In this document: positions 1 through 12,200 of the stretch, piece after piece | Numbering within the stretch: the stretch's first letter is position 1 | Layout of the letters: each line of letters begins with the position of its first letter | NCBI GenBank assembly: GCA_964017155.1 | Contig: OZ024854.1 | Location: 54,091,441 to 54,155,440, forward strand | Reading direction: 5' to 3' | Length of the DNA stretch: 64,000 nt | Source of the DNA: Oasisia sp. SBJ-2009 | Taxonomy: Eukaryota; Annelida; Polychaeta; Sabellida; Siboglinidae | Translations under genes and position numbers: made by a program | Notes under the pieces: generated by a model | What the model saw: the letters and a program-made list of their open reading frames with translations, nothing else | What the model was told of the DNA's origin: nothing | Databases searched by the model: none

Positions 1-86
1 CTTTTGTTACAGTAATCGAAGCTACTACAACGGAGGAAGGCATTGTCGTACTGTTCTGCATAGCGGAAATAGCACATCATCAAAGG
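1..86 (+). CDS. PARP14/15-like exon a (start of macrodomain 1, partial)
   Basis: The segment ends at a donor (AGG|GTAAAT) on a codon boundary. Positions 1-12 resemble an acceptor (CTTTTGTTACAG), but the frame is also open to position 1, so the exon starts either at 13 or outside the window. The peptide EEGIVVLFCIAEIAHHQR aligns with REGILLSLHKSTMVDEQ in the matching exon of macrodomain 2 (8825-8926) and runs directly into the VGAIVN strand of the next exon. Confidence 0.65.
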
Positions 87-921
87 GTAAATTAATTTTA
101 TATGTGTTGCATATATTGAAGCACACAACAATTAGTCAAATCTGTAGTTGTTATGTACATGTAAACTTGTTCCTAAGACAAATCTGTGTTTTCTCTTCGT
201 GTCTAGAACTATCCATCAGGAAATGTGTAGAATATTAATGGTACAAAAATGTCATGGTGAGGGCTCTTAATGTCACCAAACGCCATAAATTGTCCGTGCT
301 GAACAAAAGCGTGAAATTTGGCACAGATAACCTCGACACCGTACTATTTCAGAATGTGTATGTGAATAATCTGACATTTGGATGCTTCCAGCATTTTTGG
401 CAATACTCAAAATAAAAAACCTCCTTTTCCGTATCTCAGGAACCGTTTTACATATAATATTAATCTTGCATTTTACTTTATATATCTCCGGGTATTCCAT
501 TTTCAAATAAGTTATAATTTGACTTATCCAACATTCACATCCGCCATTTTTAAAGATAGCGACTGTCAACATTAATGTTCCTATATCTTATGAAATATAT
601 CACATAGAGTTGTGATTACGATGTTAGTGCACATATAAGTGGATAGCTATTTGAAATTTGTCAAACGTTTTACATTTGACATTCGAGATTCTTCATAGCT
701 ATCATTTATAATATTGCGGATATCAAATCGAATTGCTTATATATTAAAAAAAAAGAAATATTTGGATGGATTGGTAGACGGACACCTTTGTCAAAATATT
801 TGTATTTTGGGGTAGCTATTTCAAATATTTTACTTATTGACCTTGATAGACATTCATATTCGAAATTTTTCAAGATTAGATTTTCTAATGTCGCTATACC
901 TTGTGAACTTCAGCGCCTAGA

Positions 922-1001
<80 letters not shown>

Positions 1002-3588
1002 TCATCATCATGCTGTCGGTCGCGAAGCGACAAAGACTGCTTCCATCACTTGACTCTTGCTCTCCATTTATCTCTCTGCTGTGAGAGTGATGTCCAGGAG
1101 TCGATCTTTATGTCTCTCAGCTTCAGGTTTCTCTTGATGGTATCCTTGAACCGGAGGCGAGGGCGCCCTCTCTTTCTCTGACCAGAAGACAGTTGGGAGT
1201 AGAGAACCTGCTTTGGTAGCCTGTCTGGTGACATCCTCATGAGGTGTCCAGTCCACCGGAGATTCTTTCTGATCAGAAGATCTTCCATAGATGGTAGCCC
1301 TGTCCGTTCGAGTATTTCCTTGTTTGTCACTTTGTCCATCCAGGTTATCCTCATGATCGATCGCAGATGTCGCATCATGAAGGCATGCAGCTTTTTCACC
1401 TGTCGTCTGTACACTGTCCATGCCTCGGCTCCGTATAGGAGGGTGGACAGCACGATTGCACGGTATATCTTGCCTTTAACCCGCATGGACACATGGTGGT
1501 TGTTCCAGAGTCTCTGGCGTAGTCGGCCGAAAGATGCACTAGCCTTGGCCATCCTCCTCTGTATTTCATCGTCAATGCATCCTTCATCTTGATATAGTGC
1601 TTCCGAGGTAGGTGAATTCCAGAACAGAGTTCAACTTGTTTCCATCAACCATGATATCCTCCTCTCGGGTTCTTGTAGAGTTGGGTTGGTACAGCACCTC
1701 GGTCTTCTTGATGTTAATCTTCAGGCCAAACGTCTTTGACGCATTGGAGAAAGCATCCACTATATTCTACATCTCTTCAGCAGAGTGTGCAACCAGTGCA
1801 CTGTCATCTGCGAATAGCAGCTCTCTCATCAGTATCCGAGTAGTCTTGGTCTTCGCTCTGAAGTGTGCGACGTTGAATAGGTTAGCGCTCTGTCTGGACT
1901 GTATGTAGACATCATCCCCCATGTCTCGGAAAGCATCATCGAGCATTGCTGATAGGAAGATGGAGAACAGCGTGGGGGCCAGTACACATCCTTGCTTGAC
2001 CCCATTTGTGACACTGAACGATTCCGAGACTTCCCCTCCAACACTAACATTTGCCATCATTCCGGTATGTAGTGCCTCGATCATTGTTGTGAACTTCTCT
2101 GGGCATCCATACTTCCTCAGTAGCTGCCATAGCCCGGTTCTCCCAACTGTATCGAACGCCTTACTGAAGTCGACAATTACCATGTACAGTGGTCGGTCCT
2201 GCTCAATGCACTTTTCTTGTAGTTGTCGGAGACAAAATATCATATCCACGGTGCTCCGGTTACCTCTGAAGCCACATTGAGTCTCTGGAACTACCTCTGG
2301 TGTTATGTGGGTAGATAGTCTGTTGAGTAGGATCCTGGCGAAGATCTTGTCTGCTATGGAAAGAAGAGAGATTCCTCTATAGTTCCCACAGTCTGTTCGA
2401 TCACCTTTCTTGTAGATGGTTACAATGCTGGCATCCTTCCATGCTTGTGGTACAGAACCCACCTCCCAGGCATTGGTGATTAGTTGGTGCAGTCTGCTGA
2501 ACAGATTGTCTCCTCCGTGCTTCCATACTTCTGCAGGAATTCCATCTCCTCCAGGTGCTTTGCCATCTTTCAGGCCGGCGATTGCTTTAGCCATCTCATC
2601 CATAGTTGGAATCTCATCTAGGCTTGTCTTGATAATGCGCTGCGGGATGTTGTCCAAAGCTTCGTGATCTATGTCTCCAGGGACGTTGAGTAGCTTCTGG
2701 AAGTGTTCACTCCATCTTGCCACAACTCTCTTGCTGTCAGAGAAGGTCTCCATTCCATCTGCTGATTTCAGTTGAACAGGTCCCTTCTTTTTGGGTCCCC
2801 ACACTTCCTTCAGTCCATTATAGAAGCCCTTCATGTTGTTACTGTCAGCAGCTCTCTGCAGCTCCACTGCCTTCCTTTCCCACCAGTCTGACTTCAGTGC
2901 ACGGGTGTGTTTTTTGTAGCAGTCTGCAGGCATCTTTATATGCTGCAGTGGTGGATCTAGTGCTCCTGGTTTGCAACACTCTCTGGTGGGCTTGGTCTCT
3001 TCTGCTCATAAGAGTTTGTAGCTCCTGATCGTTGGGGTCGAACCAGTCCTGGTGTTTTCTGTCTGGCTTGCCAAGATATGTCTTGGCTGTGTTGTACACG
3101 ACCTGCTGCAGAGCTTCCCATTCCTCGTCTGGTGTTGAGTTTTCCTTCTCGTCCCATTGGGCGAGAGCACTGTCCATCTCCTGCTCAAAACTCTCCCTAT
3201 GGCTGGTGGTACTTAGTTTTGCTGTGTTGAGCTTGGTCGGCTGACTTGTTCCTTGCCTGCTGTGCTTTTGTCGTATTCTGAAAGCCACTTTTGACCTCAG
3301 CATCTGGTGATCGGTCCAACAGTTTGCTCCACGCATGGCTCGGGTACTGTGGATGTCCATCTTATCCCGACACCTCGTGATGATGAAGTCGATCATTTGC
3401 CAGTGTCTGGAACGAGGATGCATCCAGGTGGTCTTGCGTTCATCCTTCTGCTTGAACATGGTGTTCGTCACTATCAGTTCGAACTCAGAGCACAGAGCCA
3501 GTAGAAGCTCGCCATTGGAGTTGCATTTCCCAATCCCATGTTTGCCCATGACCAAGGGCCACTTGTCATTGTCTCTTCCTATCCTCGC

Positions 3589-3650
<62 letters not shown>

Positions 3651-6600
3651 AAGATAAACAAGTATGTGGACAGGGTTTTCAATTTAATTAAACAGTTTTG
3701 ATTTTCCCTTAACTTACCTTCATAAGCATCGGCCGTTTTGCTAAATTAACAGTATATTATGTGTATTATGCGTTTACTGACGTTGGTTAACATTGGTCAA
3801 GGACGAAATCTGGATCACAAAAGCTGCAGACTTGATCACCTAGAATGTGTTGAAACCTGGTGGGTATGATTAAATTCTTCTTTGCAATCCAATGATAATG
3901 GGAAGCCAAAAGCCGATATTGGTATCTTACCTCTATTTCCACACAATGCAGCTACTGTCGCGATGGTCAAGCACTCCCTTCTTCTCGAAAAGTCACTGAC
4001 TGAATATCTCAATCCCGATCAAACACCGATGCAAGAAATGAACCATCCGATATATGTTTTCGTAAAACAGATTTAATGAATGTGGAACGTAGAAAAAACT
4101 AAGCTCTGTAAAGGTGCTTCAGGCGTTGCCGACCTGTTTGACACGTCAGATACAATGGGCGAGTATGTGATGGCACCAAGGATCTTATAGCTATAACGAA
4201 GAGGGTCACAGCCTCCAAATAAGATTCGCCAATGATATCCTCGTAGTTATTAGTGTTCTACGACCGAATTACCACAACACGTTCCAGATTTGGTCATACT
4301 CCCTATTCGAGAGGTCATGCCATCTGTAATTCCAAAGCTCTCCCCAAAGCGTAAGAAAAATACAAGGTTCGCCATGAAGCCTTCACTGGTGTCCACTTTT
4401 CTTGTCGCTACAGTTCCTACTGTATTTCGACTTGGTCAATTTCTTCAGGTTTGAAAACCAGAGAGAGCCACCATCTTTGTCTGACCAGGGAAAGGTAAGA
4501 TCCCGTGCAAAATCTGATATTTTGCACTGTCTGGCCATCCCCAAACTGACGCCTCCTGAATGTCATGATGAAGGTTTTGAATGGCCCAGCTGTGATTCAC
4601 ATGGTACGCCCATCCAAAAGCGCTAGCTACAAGCAATATGTTGTGCGTCATTTCACACCTTTCATCTCTCAAGTTCGGTATCGCGAGTCGACATCATATG
4701 GGATATCTACCCCGATTACAACTTCAACGCTCAGATTCCCATCACCCAAGCCTCTACACATGTCCCTCGTGACTGGACCAAGTTTATGGCAGATTAAAAA
4801 ATAAGGTGCAGCTGTTTATGTTTCTCCTAACGCTGTCGTCAAGACGATGTCTCAAATCGCCGATGTCATGGGTTGTTCCACGTATGACAATCTCGTCCTT
4901 GTGAATACCTCCCACAGTCTATCGGCAGCTGACTTGGGCACAATCATGCCATGCAATCACCAGGATACGCACATCAGGATATTTCTGAATCTCTCTCACA
5001 ACAAGGTCATTTAAAACCTTTAATCTGCACTGTCGACAGCGATGTTATTACTATTGCTGTTGGCTCCTCTGGCAGCCTTGGTTTGATGAAATTGTGGATA
5101 TGCTTTGGAATTGGAAATGCTTTCCAGCACATCCTCGTTTATGAAATCACCTAAGCACTTGGTCTTGAGAAGTCGCTGTCGTTTCCACTGTTACAATGTT
5201 TCAGCGGGTGTGATACGACGTCATCTTTCTTTGATATCGGGATGAAAACTGCCTCGGCAGCATGGCAGGCATACCCACACAATACTGAAACATTAATGGG
5301 TTTTTCTTATAATTGTGACATTCGCCTCCGTCCATATGGCATGCTTTGAACGCTAGACTGTTATGATGTACAGCAAGAGCGGTGGGTGCTCAAGGCTGAA
5401 CATCAACTCTTCACACATGGTATTCGGACGCTCGACCACAGCTCCCCACACATGAGGCCCTGCTCCAACATGCAAGACGAGCTCTGTGCCCGGCGGGTTG
5501 TATCTGGAAACAAGCAAGGCAACGTCACCAAGACGTTCCAGATGGACAGTGCTAGATGACGTGCCTTCTTCACCACCGTGGGTGTAGAACAGCTTGCAGA
5601 GGAAACTGCAAGTGTACCAGAGCATGTAGCATATGCATCACATTTTATCATTGTGAAGGGGGGGGGGGTGGATCAACAACGATGGACTGCAAACAATAAA
5701 GACACCCCATATGCGTGCAAACCGTCTTGCTGGCGAGAAGGATTTTGATGCTATCGTTCAAGGATGAACATATGCTCTGCTGGTAACTAACCCCAATGTC
5801 ATGGTCTGAAGGGTATTCCTTTACAAGATACAAGATACAAGAAGCTTTATTTAACGTCGGTTGACATGATATTTTGATAACATTAGCTCATCTGAGCTAT
5901 TTTCCGACAAACGAGTGTAAAACAACGAGACATAAAACCATAACAAGCATACAGAGTATTTAAAATGACAGCAATAAAGATTTAACTAATTTGGAAACAA
6001 ACATGTTTTCTACTACAGCATATTCCCATGCCAGACATCAAGAAAATAATGCCTGGGATAAATATGAGAAAATATTAAGAAATTAGTGATTATACGGAAA
6101 TTTCACCGTTCACATTGAGCTACATCATGTGACTTTGACTCTAAACCGAATCAAAACCAACACCATCCACATCAGCACACTCAAGTACCATAAAAACGCC
6201 ACTATGATCATTCAAATCTGGGTATAGGTTGCAGAAATCTTATAATTTTCGATTTCCGGTTGCGGCATAATACACAATATACATAATATGTGTATTGTGT
6301 ATTATGCCGCCACCGGAAATCGTTATATTACATTAATTTAGTCAAATGGGCAATATGAAGGTCAATAAAGGTCAAACGCAAAATGTGTCATTACGTTGAA
6401 AACCCTGTCCATGTACATATTTCCTGATATAAACATATCGGTTCTAGGTGGTAAAGTTCACAAGATATATCGACATTAGTTTAGAAGGGCACCATCTTGA
6501 AAAATGGCGAATGAGAATGTCGATCAAAGTCAAAAAGTAATATATCTGGAATAGCTACGCCAAAATACGTATATTTTGACAAATCAAAAAAGGTCCAGTC

Positions 6601-8139
6601 TGTCAATCCCTCCCAAAATATCTCCTTTTAAAGATATATAAGCACTTCGATTTGACAACCGCCATTTTATAAAGTTATGGATACGAAGGTTCACGAAGTT
6701 CAAATGTAAATTGCTTGATAAATTTGAAATTGCTATTCACTTATCTATGCATTGACGCCAAAGCCACTTTTGGTGACATGTTTAATAAGATATAGGAACT
6801 ATAATGCTGACGGCCGCCATCTTTAAAAAGGGCGGATGTGAATGTTGGATAAGTTCAAATATAATATATGAAATTGGAATGCCCGAAATATTTATAGATG
6901 AGCGTTTTATGTGAAACAGTCCCTGAGATATGGAAAAACAAGATTTTTATTTTGGATGGCAGCCATTTTGAATATTGCAAAACTATGGTGGAAGAACCAG
7001 TGTCTCAAGTCGCTTCCATATAAATTCTGAAATAATATTGAGCCCTCACTGGCAAATATATAATATTGTGTGCGTGTGTGTGCGTGCGTGCGTGCATGCG
7101 TATGTGCGTGTGTAGAGAGAGAAGTAGAGAGAGAGTGAGAGAGAGAGAGAGAGAGAGCGTGAGAGAGAGAGCAATTTTTACGTTTTGTTTGTTTAGGTTG
7201 GTGCAATTGTTAACGCAATCGGACGTTCCCTTTCTTTGGACAACGGCGCAATCTCTCAGTCACTGGTCGCAGTTGGAGGCCCCTCCCTGCAAACGGAATG
7301 CGATGAGTTTGCGCCAAAGGGCATCGATTATGGTGAGGTAGTCCTGACCTCTGCTGGCAATCTGCAGTGTGACTACGTTATACACGGAGCTTGCAGCTGG
7401 TGGGCGAAGGGGTACGAGAACATAGCTATACAGGTGTGTACATTGGCACGTGCTCGTGTTAGAGCATTTTGTTTGGGGAATTGTTCTTCACATGATCAAA
7501 TTCGTAGCTTCTACCAAGCTCACGTACAACATATATTTAGGCGCCACGTGACGAACTGATGAACATTTACCTTGTTAGCATAAAGGTGTTTCTTATGAAC
7601 GTTGTGAATTGGAAGATTTCAGGCCATTAATCCATATATGCAAATGAACGCAGAATGCTGATGACACCAAGGAGGAAATTAACTTACAGTGCTTCCACGT
7701 CAGCCGCCGGGAACTGTGACACGTCATTCCTTGAAAATAAATATCGAACATGTCACTGGCAACTACGAGTGTTCATTCGATTTGCAAAATGGTTGCATTA
7801 CATCCAATCGTTTACGTGTACAGAACAAATCAATCGTCATTTGTTTGTCTTATGATAATATAAATGTGAAAACACGGCGTATATGTGTAAGACTTAACCG
7901 TAGGTGTTTTGTTCATGAAATATATTGATCAATATACTTTACGTTTTATAAATGAGATAGGTATGATTAGTGCGATGCGTTTTTATAAAACGCTATACTA
8001 ATATCCTTATTCCTATTAGGCTTTTTGTGTTTAGGCGGCATTCCACATAATTTTGTGTTTTGTATATTCTAAGGTCAATGACTAGTCATGTTCCAATCAT
8101 GTATCTTGCATGCATATTTTTGATACTTTCACTTCCCGT

Positions 8140-8221
<82 letters not shown>

Positions 8222-9132
8222 CACATGTAATATCTTCCATTGATGTATGTCGCATCCATGATCCAGGTTGTCTCTAGCACTGGGCTTATATCTGAATTCG
8301 TTTGAGCAGGACTTGAGAAGAGTGGTTGCCAACAGTTTAATGACGGCGAACAAAATGAATGTCTCGTCTATCGCTTTCCCTGCCATTGCCACTGACAACA
8401 GAGACTTCCCGCCAGATGTCGTTGCTAAAGCTATCCTGGAAGAAGTAACCACGTTCAGCCAGTTCAACACAGAAACTCAACTGAAACACGTCCACCTTGT
8501 TTTGGATCCACAAGATCATGCGTCCATAAACGTAAGCATGATAACATAGCATCACAAATAGATCCGTGCGACTTTATTAATACATGAGCACACCGCAAGT
8601 CTTCATAAAAAGGTCACTGAGGATAAGTAAATAAATGGCATTTTTCTTGGTTGTCCCTTGTCATTGTCGTCCACCGATTCTAAACTTTACTTGCTGATAT
8701 GATGATGTAGTCCTTACACGGTGAAGTGAATGACTCTGTTCAAGAAACGCAGCAATATAATTAATCCCGGGTCCGATTTTCTAACCACTGCGCCTCTGCC
8801 ACACGTGGTTTGTTTTCCGTTTAGGCATTCAGTGCGTATCTGGTGGACTCGTCGAGTGACATCGCACTGAAGACACGCGAGGGAATTCTTCTGTCTCTGC
8901 ACAAGTCAACGATGGTTGATGAACAGGTAGATAATGTGTGCTCATTAACATTTATTTGTTAAAACCCTTTGAACGGCAAAGCTTGTAAAAATAAATCTCA
9001 ATTGCGGCCTACAGCACTGAAGTGTCACAAACGGTGATGCCGTTAAAAGGGCCACCCCGTACGGAAATAGCTTTTTTTTACTTTATATGTAAATTTGGAA
9101 GACATTACGTAGTTTTGAAGCAACAGTTATTG

Positions 9133-9204
<72 letters not shown>

Positions 9205-12200
9205 CAAAACAACATATATATACACGCAAGCATATACATACATAGACACACTCTATAAACACCATACATACGTCATATTAATTGCTGCTTCATTCATATA
9301 TCCATAAACAACACGTCCAGTTGCAAAACAAGTTTCACTTTCAATATCGCTGAAGCAGGCTGCGTTGACTGCAACAAACTTTGAAGGTCAAGCATATCCC
9401 ATCTTCCCCCGTTCAACAGTCAGGGCAGGCTTTCCGTTACAAGGTAGAACGCTGACCGATTCTGAATAGAGGAACACACACCATCGCTTTTAAACAGGTC
9501 AGTTTATGATTCTTTCCCCATGCGTCTCCCGTGTCAGTTCTAGAGATACTTACACCCTTGTCTACTGCAGGTGGATGTAATCGTCAACACGCCTGGACGT
9601 CGCCTTCGTCTTAAGCGTGGTGCTGTGTCCAGTTCTCTGCTCAACGCTGCCGGGCAAGTCCTGCAAGACGAGTGCGACCAAAACGCACCCAATGGCATCG
9701 AGTTCGGCGATACGGTGACGACATCTGGCGGAAACCTGAGGTGTCGCGTGGTTGTCCACGGCGCCTGTTGCGATTGGGGAGAAGGACCGGAAAAGTGCAC
9801 AGAGGTAACACCTAGACCGAGACATTGTTTTACTTTTAAAATAATAATAATAATACACGTTTTTAGCGCCTATACACGCATGATCCCGAACTCATTGGCA
9901 CAAAAGAATCGCTAGGGAGGGAATAACGAAGAGACGCAAAGGAGAAAGTCATCATCAAACCGAGAGGCCGTTGAGGATTTAGGATAGAAACATAATTCCG
10001 TATATGCATATTCCATTTTATGCGGAAAGCAACTGTAGTTTGTTGTCATGCTAAAACAGCTGGAAGATAATACCAATTATATATTATTGGGTGCGATTAC
10101 AGATAAAATATCCAGGTTAACTATGTTTTAGGAACAAATAGATACATGTGCGTGTTTTGTGTTAAATGTTCATGCACTCACTATACAGAAATATCCTATG
10201 AAAATGTCAAACGGATGTAGTTTAAATGGACCGAATCCGGCGTCACTTTTATCTATCAATTGCTACACCAATATCAGTAGCTCTGATAAATGGTCGAATC
10301 AACAATTGTAACTCATTTTTAAACACTATAACCAAAATTATTTAGATTTCTAAAATTCTGATTAATCATGTGTTGATCTGTGTGTGTGTGTGTGTGTGTG
10401 CGTGCGTGCGTGCGTACGTGCGTGCGTGTGTGTATTTTTACTTTTTCAGGCTCGGGCATTGCTACAAATTGCATTCATGTTAATGCAAACGTCGAGGTTT
10501 GTGCTTCTTCGTCATTATGAGCGGATTTAACAATAAATCACTACCAAGTACATGCATCTAGTCATATTCCACATTTATGGCCACAACAGCACACTATTTC
10601 TTGCAGGTTCTGAGGGGGGTGGTATCCAAGTCCTTAATGGAGGCTCACACCGGGAACTACAGGTCAGTGGCATGTCCTGCTATTGGCACTGGCAAGAGGA
10701 ATTTCCCACCACATCTGGTTGCTACAGTGACGCTGGAAGAGGTGGTCAAATTCAGCCGTCTCTACAGACGCACATCTGTGAAGGATGTGCGGATTGTTGT
10801 GCACCCGCAAGATTACGACACCACACAGGTATGTTATTGTATGCTTTAGTTATCTAAATAATTTAATGGAAGGTTCCATGTGATTCCTGTGTAAATATAT
10901 GCAGTAACGAGAAGCAATTAAGTAAAAGAGCAATTTCATACAGTTTCATATTTGTTTGATGCTTAGGGTAATTAACGGACAAAAAAAGTTAACTATTTCG
11001 TGGCATACACCTAATAGAGTTAATATAAAGTAACAATTTCCACATATACTCAATTTTTTAACGCCAGCGGTTTACCAGAAAAATATGTTTTAACACCCAG
11101 CCATCCAAAAACTATGCGCTACCCCATCTTAGACGAAGAATATCGTCACGACGGTGAGACCCTCTCCACGTAGATTCCCTGCATGGGGTTTGGCTGTTGT
11201 CATGAAATGGCTGCAACTCGGTAACGCGCGTAACATGCTGATGACGGTAAATATAAAGTTGTCTATTATTGTTATCGCTGAAATCATCCTATCAACTGGT
11301 GTCTACCTCAAAGCATTTCTCCTCAAAATGGACCGAGCAAAGTGAACTGTACTTGGACTGGAGGGATTCCAAACAGTACGCCCGCAAATCACCAATGTGA
11401 ATCCATTGCTTCAATACTACCGGTTATTTCAACTATTATTGCAACCGTATGCCGAACAGTAAGGCATAATTACTCAAGTTTACCATAGATTTAACCACAG
11501 ATTTCGATATACGTCTATAAGCAGCTGCTAGATATCACGCCAACTGAACGAACTGTCGAAAACTCGAAGGTGTTGACCCTTAACAACGTCGCAGGAAGCT
11601 GACCGGCTTCAGCAGAGACATAGAATGCCGCGCGCTGAATGGCCAAGCCAAGTTAACCCTTCACCTATGGCGGCGTCTAAACCATCGTGGATTTCGTTAG
11701 AATTTTAGACTTTACAGTCACATTCTGAGTAAACCGCTGACGTTAAAGCCCTGGGTCACAGCTGACTTACTTGATCTGTGCGACAAACGAAGGGAGTTGA
11801 AGAAGAAGAAGAAAGATGCAGAAGGAATAAGGCAGTACAGGGCAGTTAACCAAGAAATCAAGAAAGGCATGAAAAAAGCAAAGATGGACTGGATTGAAGA
11901 GCAGTGCCAGGACATCGAAAATAACATGAAGAAAAATAACAGCAAGAAAACTTACCAGCTGGTGAAAGACCTGACCAGCACAAAACAAGGACGAACCACC
12001 ACCATACAGGACAAGGATGGAAAATGTCTGACTGAAGAACAGGACATCCTAAAGAGATGGACCGAGTACTGCTCCGAGCTGTACAACTACAGAGCCACAG
12101 GAGACCCAGAAGTACTAAACGTCCCTCCAGCAACCGACAACGACAACTACCCCATCCTTCGCGAAGAAGTGGAAGCAGCGGTGAAATCGCTCAAGAAGGG

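Larger units (their letters stand above)
87..7196. other. PARP14/15-like intron, 7.1 kb, made mostly of mobile elements
   Basis: Between exons a and b. Holds two oppositely oriented copies of one dispersed repeat, a LINE bounded by TA arrays inside the first copy, a decayed repetitive ORF and a hairpin. No further PARP exon was recognised. Confidence 0.55.
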
